DNA of 32,358 bases, taken from Defluviitaleaceae bacterium (GTDB taxonomy: Bacteria; Bacillota; Clostridia; Lachnospirales; WQUN01). The position numbers were made by a program, and so were the translations under genes. Where the stretch lies: NCBI GenBank assembly GCA_009788085.1, contig WQSB01000010.1, forward strand, positions 1 through 32,358, written 5' to 3'. Shown piece by piece: positions 8,675 to 16,221 of the stretch. The notes below the pieces were generated by a model. The model saw nothing but the letters and a program-made list of their open reading frames with translations, ran no database searches and was not told the origin of the DNA. Each line of letters begins with the position of its first letter. The first letter of the stretch is position 1.

Positions 8675-8992
8675 ATGGAAGACACTAAAAAACCCAAAAA
8701 GCGACGCCGTTTTAAGCTACCCAAAATCCGGCTGCGGTTCGCAATTTTTTGGGTTTTAATTATTGTGATGCTTTCGGGATATGTTGTCGCACAGATTGGC
8801 CGCAACAACGAGCTTCAAGCCGAGCTTAGAGCTCTTGAGGCTACAATCGCCCGCTATCAAGCCGAAGCAGACAGCCTCGAGCTGCAAATCACCTTCTTCG
8901 ACAGCGATGTCTACATCGAAGAGCTGGCCCGCAATCGACTGGGAATGGTACGCCCTAACGAAATCGTTTTCCGAAATACAGCCGCCGACTAG
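8675..8992 (+). CDS. divIC: Septum formation initiator, DivIC/FtsB-like
   Basis: A 105-residue bitopic protein. It has a strongly basic cytoplasmic N-terminus (about 1-25, many Lys/Arg), one transmembrane helix (about 28-47, 'FAIFWVLIIVMLSGYVVAQI') and an extracytoplasmic coiled coil (about 50-80, 'NNELQAELRALEATIARYQ'), ending with the 'ELARNRLGMVRPNEIVF' motif typical of FtsB/DivIC. It works with FtsL/DivIB in the divisome and also in sporulation septation. The tRNA-Sec gene begins 15 bp downstream. Confidence 0.93.
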   Translation: MEDTKKPKKRRRFKLPKIRLRFAIFWVLIIVMLSGYVVAQIGRNNELQAELRALEATIARYQAEADSLELQITFFDSDVYIEELARNRLGMVRPNEIVFRNTAAD

Positions 8993-9007
8993 GCAGCACC
9001 CATTAAT

Positions 9008-9104
9008 GGGAGTGGATGGGTGCTGGTGTGCCCCCTGGTCTTCAACACCTGTGAAAGCGGTTAGTAGCCGCTTAGGTGGGTTCGATTCCCACATACTCCC
9101 GCCA
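9008..9104 (+). tRNA. selC: tRNA-Sec (anticodon TCA)
   Basis: A 97-base selenocysteine tRNA ending in an encoded CCA. The acceptor begins GGGAGT and pairs with ACTCCC before discriminator G. The extended D-stem pairs GGGTGC with GTGCCC around TGGT. The anticodon loop is CTTCAAC (TCA, reads UGA). The long variable arm AAGCGG/CCGCTT is perfectly paired, and the T-arm is GTGGG-TTCGATT-CCCAC. The long acceptor, six-bp D-stem and long extra arm separate tRNA-Sec from a Ser or suppressor tRNA. There is a T-T mismatch in the anticodon stem. Its position just before selD supports the call. Confidence 0.95.
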
Positions 9105-9111
9105 AAAACTC

Positions 9112-9136
9112 ACGCCCGATATTTCGGGCGTTCTTT
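9112..9136 (+). terminator. Rho-independent terminator after tRNA-Sec
   Basis: ACGCCCGA (9112-9119) pairs perfectly with TCGGGCGT (9124-9131) around a four-base loop, followed by TCTTT. It ends the divIC/tRNA-Sec transcript 8 bp after the CCA, so selD probably has its own promoter or depends on read-through. Confidence 0.8.
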
Positions 9137-9202
9137 ATAGCGCGAAGCGCGACTCGCAGCCAAGCGAGGAAGCAGAGCCACCATTTGGAAGGAGGGAACG
9201 CA

Positions 9203-10249
9203 GTGACCGAAAAAATTCGTCTTTCGCATATGTCGCAAAAAGCGGGCTGAGCGGCAAAGCTAGGGCCGGGGGCTCTATCTGAAATGTTAAAGGCATTGCC
9301 GCAGAATTATGACCCGGGGCTGCTGGTGGGTTTTGACACCCGCGACGACGCCTGTGTGTACAAGCTACGGGATGACCTTGTTCTTATACAAACGGTGGAC
9401 TTTTTTCCGCCGATTGTTGACAACCCCTTTGAATACGGGCAGGTTGCGGCTGCAAACGCCCTGTCGGATATTTTCGCGATGGGGGTAAACCCAAGTGTCG
9501 CGCTGAATATTTTGTGTGTGCCGGGCTGTCTGCCGCAGTCAGATATCGCGGCTATTCTGGCGGGTGGGGCACAGAAAGTACGCGAGGCCGGCGCGATAAT
9601 AGCGGGAGGGCATTCCGTGGAGGACAATGAGCCGAAATACGGCCTGTGCGTAAGCGCGTGTGTCCACCCGAACGAGATTTGGAGCAATGCCGGGGCGCAG
9701 CCAGGGGATGTTCTTGTATTAACAAAACCCCTTGGCAACGGAATTCTGGCGACGGCGGCCAAGCGGGACATTATTTCTCAGGCGGATTTTCAAGCGGCGA
9801 TAGATTCCATGGCCACGCTAAACAAATACGCCCGGGACGCGGCGGCCAAAACACCTGTCCACGCCTGCACCGACATTACGGGCTTTGGTTTCTTGGGCCA
9901 CGCCAGCGAAATGGCCGAGGCAAGCAACTGCACACTGTTTATTGACTCCCATTCCGTCCCCATATTTGACGGCGCGTACCTGCTGGCCGACCAAAATGTC
10001 ATTCCCGGCGGCGCGGAACGCAACGAGGAGTATTTAAATGAAAAAATAAAATTCGCCGAAGATGTTCCCAAGCCCCTCAGGGCAATCCTTTTTGACCCGC
10101 AGACCTCCGGCGGGCTGCTGCTTTCCGTGCCGGAGGAAGACAAAAAACAGCTTCTCGCCAACATGAAAGAAGCGGGAGTTGACGCCGCTGTTATCGGGCG
10201 GGTTCACGCGCCGGGGAAGGTCTTAATTGAGGTAGTGCATAGTCCATGA
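9203..10249 (+). CDS. selD: Selenide, water dikinase (SelD), itself a selenoprotein (Sec16)
   Basis: SelD makes selenophosphate from selenide and ATP, the selenium donor for Sec-tRNA. The real start is GTG 9203, with AAGGAGGG at 9189-9195. The codon TGA at 9248-9250 must be read as selenocysteine 16. The N-terminus then reads KAGUAAKLGPGAL, matching the family's G-(C/U)-x-x-K catalytic motif (Sec16, Lys19). A start at ATG 9284 would remove this catalytic segment. Downstream motifs fit the family: 'LLVGFDTRDDACVY', 'TVDFFPPIVDNPFEYG', 'AANALSDIFAMG', 'AGGHSVED', 'LTKPLGNGI', 'ACTDITGFGFLGHASEMA' and 'DPQTSGGLLLSV'. The length of 348 residues is normal. A standard gene caller would truncate this gene. 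Confidence 0.95.
9261..9277 (+). promoter_or_regulatory. SECIS-like hairpin after the selD UGA
   Basis: TAGGGCC (9261-9267) pairs with GGCTCTA (9271-9277, one G-U) around a GGG loop. The loop begins 18 bases after the TGA, the distance expected for a bacterial selenocysteine insertion element bound by SelB. Confidence 0.65.
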
Positions 10250-10255
10250 ATTTTG

Positions 10256-10284
10256 TTGCAAAATTTGTAGAAGCCTGTTAGAAT
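10256..10284 (+). promoter_or_regulatory. Promoter for the small protein/ImmA-like pair
   Basis: TTGCAA (10256-10261), a 17-bp spacer and TAGAAT (10279-10284), beginning just after the selD stop. Spacing is optimal. A start near 10291 would give a leader of about 140 bases containing the two hairpins listed next. Confidence 0.55.
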
Positions 10285-10323
10285 ATAGGATAAGTAGTAA
10301 ATGGTAAAAAAATACATCAGCTC

Positions 10324-10348
10324 ACCTTGCGTAAAGGTTTTTTTTAAT
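10324..10348 (+). terminator. Short T-tailed hairpin (terminator or leader attenuator)
   Basis: ACCTT and AAGGT form a five-bp stem around a short loop, followed by a run of eight T. It could end selD transcription. Because a promoter lies upstream at 10256-10284, it could also act as an attenuator in the following gene's leader. Confidence 0.5.
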
Positions 10349-10356
10349 TTATGATA

Positions 10357-10379
10357 CTTCCAATGTTTGCCATTGGAAG
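10357..10379 (+). promoter_or_regulatory. Perfect 9-bp inverted repeat in the leader
   Basis: CTTCCAATG (10357-10365) and CATTGGAAG (10371-10379) flank the loop TTTGC. No T-run follows, so it is not a terminator. It could be an operator or an RNA switch for the genes downstream. Confidence 0.5.
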
Positions 10380-10430
10380 GTTGGTGTTATGAACCATTTT
10401 TTTATTATACCTAGAGAGGGGTGTGACGGT

Positions 10431-10676
10431 ATGCAATTTGTTCAGGCACTGGAAGACAGTAAAACGCCTGCGGATATAAATGATGCCCTAGAAGCAATAG
10501 GGCTTAAAGGCGTGTTAGAAAAATGCAAATATCTTATCGACTATATGAAAGCATCCGTTCACTTTGCTGGCAATATCAACCCGGATACCCAGTACAGCAT
10601 TTTACAGGAAGAGTTTTTAAAAGGCTACTGGAGGGATTTCCGTGACACGAAAGCAAAAAGTAGAGAAGCTTGCTAA
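10431..10676 (+). CDS. Uncharacterised small protein upstream of an ImmA/IrrE-like peptidase
   Basis: An 81-residue helical protein, family not recognised. It begins MQFVQALEDSKTPADINDAL and has a conserved-looking core 'IGLKGVLEKCKYLIDYM'. ATG 10431 is preferred because AGAGAGGGGTG precedes it; ATG 10389 would add 14 residues. Its 3' end overlaps the start of the metallopeptidase gene by 35 bases, so the two are translated from one message. In comparable pairs the first gene is a regulator that the ImmA/IrrE peptidase cleaves. No helix-turn-helix was seen here, so that role is only a possibility. Confidence 0.6.
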   Translation: MQFVQALEDSKTPADINDALEAIGLKGVLEKCKYLIDYMKASVHFAGNINPDTQYSILQEEFLKGYWRDFRDTKAKSREAC

Positions 10677-11145
10677 TCTGCTTCATGGTCAAATTTTGTA
10701 TGACGGAGTTATGGACCATGAAGTACGTGCCGCAGAATGGTACATGACGCAGTTGAAAAAGGAAAGCGATGAAAATCTATATGGATGGCGAAAGTTTATA
10801 ATAGATAAAAAACCCCGTGCGGATTTGGGTGTGAACCAAGGAATGGCTGTAGTTTACCCAATGTATGCAAGTATACACTATCCCGAATCTGCAACACGCT
10901 TGCAACAGCGGGTTTCTATAGGTCATGAGCTTGCGCATGTATGTCTTAGGCATGAGCACGACACACAAGCCTTGTCTGGAGGAAGCACAAACACCAATCT
11001 TATAACAAATCCTATATTTGAAACAGAAGCTACATTCTTGTCAAACTTATTCTCTTTGCATAGGTCAGATTCGCCTGACGATGTGTCTCAAGCAATTATG
11101 GGGATTCACCCTAGCTATAATGAATCACTGCTCGACCAAGGATAA
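10642..11145 (+). CDS. ImmA/IrrE-like zinc metallopeptidase
   Basis: A 167-residue protein with the zincin motif HELAHVCLRHEHD (HExxH plus a downstream His/Asp), embedded in 'RVSIGHELAHVCL' as in the ImmA/IrrE (DUF955, M78) family, and a later 'FETEATFLSNLF' helix that in this family supplies the third zinc ligand Glu. Family members cleave repressors (ImmA on ICEBs1 ImmR, IrrE on DdrO). The GTG start at 10642 is supported by GGAGGG at 10630-10635. The gene overlaps the preceding small gene. No mobile-element integrase is present nearby. Confidence 0.82.
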   Translation: MTRKQKVEKLANLLHGQILYDGVMDHEVRAAEWYMTQLKKESDENLYGWRKFIIDKKPRADLGVNQGMAVVYPMYASIHYPESATRLQQRVSIGHELAHVCLRHEHDTQALSGGSTNTNLITNPIFETEATFLSNLFSLHRSDSPDDVSQAIMGIHPSYNESLLDQG

Positions 11146-11162
11146 AATAAAACCGTAGTTTT

Positions 11163-11199
11163 CCGTATTCCCGTCATCTAGGCATACGGAGATTTTTTT
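11163..11199 (+). terminator. Rho-independent terminator after the ImmA-like gene
   Basis: CCGTAT (11163-11168) pairs with ATACGG (11184-11189), followed by AGATTTTTTT. It lies 18 bp after the stop. Confidence 0.75.
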
Positions 11200-11332
11200 G
11201 CCTTTTTGTAGTTATTCATCTTGCGCAAAACAGCCCGCACATGCTATTATTTCTATGGTCTTGGCGGGAGCCTGCGTCTACTTTTAATCTTTGGGATGCC
11301 CTTGAAAACGGCGTTTCCCGCTGGCCCGAGGT

Positions 11333-11500
11333 AACGTACGCTCCACGCCGGAAACACTTGAAGACAATATCGTCGGCGTTTTGACCGTCGGCGACATCGT
11401 ATGGGTTCTTGAATCCGTAGGGCCCAGATACCAATGGCACAGTATCCAATTCGGCGATTTGGCCGGTTGGGTTTGGGGCAGATATCTTAAATTTAACTAA
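11333..11500 (+). pseudogene. Decayed bacterial SH3 domain, remnant of a paralogue of the next gene
   Basis: Read in one frame, 11333-11500 encodes 55 residues ending in a stop. They align with the C-terminal SH3 domain of the downstream 5'-nucleotidase: NVRSTPETLEDNIVGVL against NVRASGSINADVVGIL, then 'GDIVWVLES' against 'GDVVRVLES', and 'GDLAGWVWGRYLKFN' against 'GDLEGWVFSRYLELH'. No start codon with a ribosome-binding site precedes it, and upstream coding sense (11240-11330, 'WDALENGVSRWPEV') lies in another frame. This is therefore a truncated, frameshifted remnant of a tandem copy, or a recombination scar. The remainder of the 11200-11330 interval holds nothing else I can support. Confidence 0.7.
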
Positions 11501-11521
11501 CAGACCAGAAAGGGGAACAAA

Positions 11522-13636
11522 ATGAAAAAGCACTATCGTAAATTGTCGGCATTACTGTTAGCCATGGTAATGGCACTGACAATCGTAGCTGTGCCGGTCA
11601 CAGCTCTGGCGGACGAACCCGCAGACTATTACACCCGAATTGACATTTTGCACCATGCGGATTTACACGGGATGATTGACGGCTTTATATCGGCGTCAGA
11701 CCCGGGTGCAGCGCGCCTCGCGGCTTTCGCGGAGTTCTGGGCAAGCCAGAACCCCAATCGTGACAATGTCGTACTGGTTGCCGCCGGCGACAACTACCAC
11801 GGTCACCCGGTATCCAACTATCTGCAAGGCGAGCCCGTTGTTTGGCTGTACAATTTCATGGACGTGCGGTATTCCGCATTGGGCAACCATGAGTTCAGCT
11901 TTGGTTCGGTAGACCGCGCCAGATACTTTGGCGAACACATCAACTTCTTGGCGGCGGATTTATTCTACGCCGGAACAAACACCCATCCCGCGTGGGTTCA
12001 GCCCTACACGATTATCCAAGACGGCAACGCCGTTGTGGCCATTGTCGGGCTTATGACCAACGGAATGCCCCACTTGGTATCACAGGCTATTCTGGGTGGC
12101 TTTGACCTGAGAACGCCAACAGCCGGCGCAAGCTTGGCAGCCGGCGAATTAACCTTTGCGGCCACATTTAATCCACAGTGGGTAACAGACATCGAAAATC
12201 TCATTCAGCACCTTAGAGACCATTACGGCGCGGGGGCAGTCGTAGCCCTCACCCACATGGGAACGGGCGGCGGCCACGGCGCGGAAGCGGATGTGCTGGC
12301 ACACTTGGTGGACGGCTTTGACGCGATTATTGCCGGGCACACCCATTTAATAAACAATCGCGTGACAAACGGCGTACCCGTAGCCGAGGCTGGCTTCCAC
12401 AGCCGCACCCTGGGACGTCTGTCCTTCTTCTTTGATGCGGACGGCAACTTGGTTAGCGATGTTTTAAGCGAGCTATCCGGTCCGGCAAATGTTGACGGCG
12501 CGCCTAATCCTAATTCAATTTTGAACTTCCATCATAATCCTGCGTTTGCGGACGCCAATGTGCAAGCTGTGTACAACACGGTTTCAAACAGAATAGACGC
12601 TTTCTGGGATGAAGCCGGCGGTTTCCTGAACCAAGTTTTGGGAACCCGTGGCGTACCCGGTGCGGATTTATCCATTACAGACAATACCGAGCTTCGTAAC
12701 CACAGAAATCAATGGGTAACAGAGCTGGTAAAAACCCATGTGGTAAACAATACACGCGACGCCGACTGGACGCACACGGCTCTTAATGATTGGGTATACG
12801 TGTCCAATTTCGGCGGCTGGCGCAATATGGGCCCATGGCATTGGGACCCTCAAGACGAAGTCACTATGCTTGACATGCTGGCAACAATGCCCTTTAACAA
12901 CGCTATTCTTCTCTTCGAAATGTACGGACGCGACCTGCTGACCTTGCTTAACATAGAAGCCAGCGGAAGCGCGGTTCTTGACCCGCCGGAATTTGGCTTA
13001 AACGGCGGCCAGCCCGCGGTAATCTCCGGCGCGTTCCGGGGCGAACGCTTGGCTGACTTTGTATACGGCGGCGTAACCAGACCCCGCTACGCATGGTATT
13101 TCAGCAATGGCGAAAGAATCCGCGACGATAACACGATTTATCGCGTAGTCGGAAGCAACTTCATCTGGGGCGGCCTCAACGCCAACGGCGGCGACCGCTT
13201 CCCCTTCCCGGGCAACAACCACGGTAACGCGCTGGGTATGACCTTCATTTCCCATCCGCTGGCACTGCTTGCCGACGGTTCCCTCGTGCCTTGGCCCGAA
13301 GTCCCCACAGACAGCACCCTTTGGGCAGAATTCGGACTGATGCTTCTGCGTGACGCAATGATTCATACCACCCAATACAGAGCAGCCGGAGGCGCACCTG
13401 CCGGTGCAGTAACGCCTCCGGTTCCCGTTGCCATTGCCGGAACAGGCACGGTAGCAAACTGCTGGTATCTCAACGTACGCGCCAGCGGCTCTATCAACGC
13501 AGACGTAGTCGGTATCCTTCGCCGTGGCGACGTAGTGCGGGTTCTCGAATCCACCGCTGCCGCTCAGCCCTGGCACAGAATCCAATACGGCGACCTTGAA
13601 GGCTGGGTGTTCAGCAGATATCTTGAGCTCCACTGA
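11522..13636 (+). CDS. Secreted 5'-nucleotidase/metallophosphatase with C-terminal SH3 domain
   Basis: A 704-residue exported enzyme of the UshA/5'-nucleotidase family, which removes phosphate from extracellular nucleotides. It has a signal peptide at 1-~31 (basic MKKHYRK, a hydrophobic core, then a likely cut after ALA). The calcineurin-like metallophosphatase domain (~38-300) shows the metal motifs 'HHADLHG', 'AAGDNYHG', 'GNHEFSFG', 'THMGTGGGHGAEAD' and 'AGHTH'. The substrate-binding domain (~390-610) follows, and a bacterial SH3 domain (~640-704, 'WYLNVRASGSINADVVGIL') probably anchors it to the cell wall. GAAAGGGGAAC precedes ATG 11522. The enzyme is likely a surface scavenger of phosphate and nucleosides. 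Confidence 0.92.
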   Translation: MKKHYRKLSALLLAMVMALTIVAVPVTALADEPADYYTRIDILHHADLHGMIDGFISASDPGAARLAAFAEFWASQNPNRDNVVLVAAGDNYHGHPVSNYLQGEPVVWLYNFMDVRYSALGNHEFSFGSVDRARYFGEHINFLAADLFYAGTNTHPAWVQPYTIIQDGNAVVAIVGLMTNGMPHLVSQAILGGFDLRTPTAGASLAAGELTFAATFNPQWVTDIENLIQHLRDHYGAGAVVALTHMGTGGGHGAEADVLAHLVDGFDAIIAGHTHLINNRVTNGVPVAEAGFHSRTLGRLSFFFDADGNLVSDVLSELSGPANVDGAPNPNSILNFHHNPAFADANVQAVYNTVSNRIDAFWDEAGGFLNQVLGTRGVPGADLSITDNTELRNHRNQWVTELVKTHVVNNTRDADWTHTALNDWVYVSNFGGWRNMGPWHWDPQDEVTMLDMLATMPFNNAILLFEMYGRDLLTLLNIEASGSAVLDPPEFGLNGGQPAVISGAFRGERLADFVYGGVTRPRYAWYFSNGERIRDDNTIYRVVGSNFIWGGLNANGGDRFPFPGNNHGNALGMTFISHPLALLADGSLVPWPEVPTDSTLWAEFGLMLLRDAMIHTTQYRAAGGAPAGAVTPPVPVAIAGTGTVANCWYLNVRASGSINADVVGILRRGDVVRVLESTAAAQPWHRIQYGDLEGWVFSRYLELH

Positions 13637-13664
13637 CATTAGCTAATCAATTGTAATACAAAAG

Positions 13665-13725
13665 GAGGCCGTCTCGCGAACAAAACCGAGCACCGAGGGT
13701 GCGCCGGTTGCGAAATGGCCTCTTT
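13665..13725 (+). terminator. Large branched-stem terminator after the 5'-nucleotidase
   Basis: GAGGCC (13665-13670) pairs with GGCCTC (13717-13722). Inside it TCGC pairs with GCGA, and the inner arm pairs AACCG/CGGTT and GCACC/GGTGC around GAG. It is followed by a short T stretch. The layout, including TCGCGAAC on the 5' side, resembles the terminator at 5685-5741. Confidence 0.65.
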
Positions 13726-13769
13726 GTTGGTCAGAAAAGATATTTCCATAAATTGTATTATTTTAGGCA

Positions 13770-13799
13770 TTGACATAAAAAACTCAAAAGAGGTAAACT
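13770..13799 (+). promoter_or_regulatory. Promoter of the XRE regulator gene
   Basis: Consensus TTGACA (13770-13775), an 18-bp spacer and TAAACT (13794-13799), 48 bp before the ATG. Confidence 0.65.
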
Positions 13800-13846
13800 T
13801 GTAGCATCAATAAGTCTCCACATTCCATAATCGTTAGGAGTAGTTT

Positions 13847-14341
13847 ATGCAGAAGAACATCCAGCAACAATCAAAGGTTGACCGCCGCACAGTGCGGAAG
13901 ACCAACAAGTCCAACTTGGACAAGGACGTGGGCGCGCGCGTCAGAAGACTGCGCAAAACCCTAGGCTTTAGCGTAGACCGCTTGGCTGAAATCCTAGACA
14001 TTACGCCATCTCATGTGCGCCTTATAGAATATGGCCAGCGCGGCGTAACCTTGGCTCTTTGCCAAAAGCTTTGCGATACCTTCAATCTCACCGCAGACTA
14101 TGTAATTTACGGAGACGCCAGAGCGGATGAAAACGCCGTCAAAGGCGACTATTCCGGCATAGCCGAGCTCGCAGCCGCTTCTCTGACAGAGGACGAGCGT
14201 GCGTGCTTTGCCGCCATAATGAAGGAATATACCCTTTCACGGCGAACCCCCCATGATGCGGAACTACTTAAGGAGGCAATGCGCGCTCAGTTAAGAAGCT
14301 TTTTCGCGTTGAAGGTGGCTATACAGAAGGCTGACGAATAG
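13847..14341 (+). CDS. XRE-family transcriptional regulator
   Basis: A 164-residue DNA-binding protein. A basic N-terminal extension (1-28) leads into a Cro/C1 helix-turn-helix (about 30-88): '[62 protein letters not shown]'-type organisation, with the recognition helix around THR-PRO-SER-HIS-VAL-ARG-LEU-ILE-GLU. The C-terminal 75 residues are helical and unassigned. ATG 13847 follows AGGAG. Its last 23 bases overlap the 3' end of the oppositely oriented kbl gene, so the two transcripts are complementary at their ends. It is a candidate regulator of the neighbouring threonine/glycine genes, by position only. Confidence 0.9.
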   Translation: MQKNIQQQSKVDRRTVRKTNKSNLDKDVGARVRRLRKTLGFSVDRLAEILDITPSHVRLIEYGQRGVTLALCQKLCDTFNLTADYVIYGDARADENAVKGDYSGIAELAAASLTEDERACFAAIMKEYTLSRRTPHDAELLKEAMRAQLRSFFALKVAIQKADE

Positions 14342-15521
14342 GGAGCTCCTCTTTGCAAGCCTTAAACGCGGCGAGGGCTGTGTCGAGCTGTTCTTTTGTG
14401 TGGGCGGCGGAGACCTGGCAACGCACGCGGGCTTTGCCTTTGGGAACTACAGGGTAGAAAAAGCCTATGGCGTATACACCTTTTTCCAAAAGCTTTTCGG
14501 CCATTTTTTGAGCGAGTATCTCGTCGTACAGCATTACGGGTATGATGGGATGCTCGCTTTCTACTATTTCCAGGCCAATTGCCTTTAAGCCGGCACGGAA
14601 ATAGGCTGTGTTTTCGCTTAGGCGGTTCTTAAGCTCGCGGGAGCCGGTAATCATCTCAAGGGCTTTTAGAGTGCCCGAGGCGATTATTGGCGAAAGGGAA
14701 TTCGAAAACAAGTACGTGCGGGAGCGTTGCCGCAGTATATCTATGATGGCTTTTTTGCCGCTGGTATACCCGCCGGATGAACCACCCAAAGCCTTGCCCA
14801 GCGTGCCCGTCAAAATGTCTACGCGGTCGATTACTTTGCAGTGCTCGTGGGTGCCGCGCAGGTTTTTGCCGATTACTCCCACGCCGTGGCTGTCGTCTAC
14901 GATGACTATGGCGTCGTATTGCTCTGCCAGATTGCAAATGGAAAGCAAATCGGCGATTACGCCGTCCATGGAAAACACCCCGTCGCAGACAATGGCCTTT
15001 ACGCGGGCTTTTTTGTCCGTAGCCTCTTTCAACTTGGTTTCAAGGTCGGCCATATCGTTGTTCTTGTAGCGATAACGGGCGGCCTTACACAGGCGCACAC
15101 CGTCGATTATACTGGCATGGTTCAACTCGTCGCTGATTATGGCGTCCTCGTCGGTCAGAATTGTCTCAAACAAACCGCCGTTGGCGTCATAGCAAGACGA
15201 GTATAAAATAGTGTCCTCCGTTTGTAGGAATTCGCTCAACTTGGCCTCCAGCGTCTTGTGAAGCTCTTGTGTGCCGCAAATAAACCGCACCGACGACATC
15301 CCATAGCCCCATTTGTCTATGCCGCCCTTGGCGGCTTCTTTTATTTCCGCGTCATCGGACAGGCCAAGATAATTGTTGGCACACATGTTAATCAAATCCG
15401 GCTTTTGCACAGTCGAAATCAACGCCCCTTGAGGCGTGGTAATCACACGCTCGGTCTTCCACAGGTTGGCGGCTTTTATTTCCTCCGTCAGGGCTTGCCA
15501 GTGCTTGTAGGCTGTTTTCAT
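14319..15521 (-). CDS. kbl: 2-amino-3-ketobutyrate CoA ligase (glycine C-acetyltransferase)
   Basis: A 400-residue PLP enzyme of the alpha-oxoamine synthase family, nearly the length of E. coli Kbl (398). It splits 2-amino-3-oxobutyrate with CoA into glycine and acetyl-CoA, the step after threonine dehydrogenase. Visible motifs: '[12 protein letters not shown]', '[18 protein letters not shown]', '[16 protein letters not shown]', '[13 protein letters not shown]' and the PLP lysine Lys243 in [19 protein letters not shown] precedes the ATG. It runs in the same direction as tdh and grdCD but is separated from tdh by the restriction-modification pair. Together tdh and kbl would feed glycine to the glycine reductase encoded upstream. 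The 3' end overlaps the XRE gene by 23 bp. Confidence 0.96.
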   Translation of the reverse strand: MKTAYKHWQALTEEIKAANLWKTERVITTPQGALISTVQKPDLINMCANNYLGLSDDAEIKEAAKGGIDKWGYGMSSVRFICGTQELHKTLEAKLSEFLQTEDTILYSSCYDANGGLFETILTDEDAIISDELNHASIIDGVRLCKAARYRYKNNDMADLETKLKEATDKKARVKAIVCDGVFSMDGVIADLLSICNLAEQYDAIVIVDDSHGVGVIGKNLRGTHEHCKVIDRVDILTGTLGKALGGSSGGYTSGKKAIIDILRQRSRTYLFSNSLSPIIASGTLKALEMITGSRELKNRLSENTAYFRAGLKAIGLEIVESEHPIIPVMLYDEILAQKMAEKLLEKGVYAIGFFYPVVPKGKARVRCQVSAAHTKEQLDTALAAFKACKEELPIRQPSV

Positions 15522-15549
15522 GATGATTGTTCCTTTCGTTATTGGCTAT

Positions 15550-16221
15550 TCATGACTTGGTCGCTATGATATCGGAAAAATTAAAAAACAAGTGTCTCAG
15601 CTCAATTTTGCCGACATGTGTTGATGTATATTCACAAGTGTAGACATAGTGTTGTGAATCTTCCTTTTGTGTCAACACTAATTCCCCTGCTGATAATTCT
15701 TTCAGTAGAGATTGCTGAAGTTTTTCAATTTTGCTTGCATTGTGGGGGACATCAAGGGCTTTTATTATATATCCAAACATAATGTTTCGATTATAATAAG
15801 ATGGATACTTTGGTCTTTTTGGAGGGTCAAAAAATCTGGCCACACCTTCAATGATATATTCCCTATTGAAATAGGGAGTTCCATCTATGCGTTTACATTC
15901 AATAATAAAATAGGCTTTCGGATTTAGGAAGCGATTAAAAGAAAATACGACTATATCTGGTCTTCCGGTATAGAGACCTGTTTCATCATTAATGGTAACT
16001 GACGGTTGAGGGACAAATGTAAAACCTGTGAATTCATCATTTAAATACTTTTCCACTAATTCATTTGTAATAACGTCTTCAAGAGCTTTTAACATGCTAC
16101 CAGCATCAATACAATCCGATTTCATTTTTGCACTGCACTGGATTAAATGGGCTATAATTTTTGTGATTGCAATACTACTTTCAAATATTTTATTCAAAGT
16201 TTCGTTTTTGAAACCGTCCAT
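15550..16221 (-). CDS. PD-(D/E)xK nuclease, partner of the adenine methyltransferase
   Basis: A 223-residue protein. The motif TGRPDIVV (Asp89) followed by 'AYFIIECKRID' (Glu108, Lys110) forms a PD-x18-ExK nuclease active site, as in many restriction endonucleases. The N-terminal helical part (1-60) is not recognised. Its start codon overlaps the stop of the methyltransferase gene (TAATG at 16219-16223), so the two are coupled in translation. Most likely it is the cleavage subunit of a two-component restriction system. A nuclease for a solitary or epigenetic defence system is the alternative. Base composition is visibly more AT-rich than the flanking kbl and tdh genes, consistent with horizontal acquisition. 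Confidence 0.75.
   Translation of the reverse strand: MDGFKNETLNKIFESSIAITKIIAHLIQCSAKMKSDCIDAGSMLKALEDVITNELVEKYLNDEFTGFTFVPQPSVTINDETGLYTGRPDIVVFSFNRFLNPKAYFIIECKRIDGTPYFNREYIIEGVARFFDPPKRPKYPSYYNRNIMFGYIIKALDVPHNASKIEKLQQSLLKELSAGELVLTQKEDSQHYVYTCEYTSTHVGKIELRHLFFNFSDIIATKS

Noticed and set aside
9137-9190. Small RNA or gene between the tRNA-Sec terminator and selD
   Set aside because: Two short hairpins (GCGC/GCGC and CTCGC/GCGAG) are present, but there is no promoter, terminator or open frame to support a gene.
9284-10249. selD starting at ATG 9284
   Set aside because: This start removes the catalytic G-U-x-x-K segment. GTG 9203 has a strong ribosome-binding site and restores a full-length family member through the in-frame TGA.
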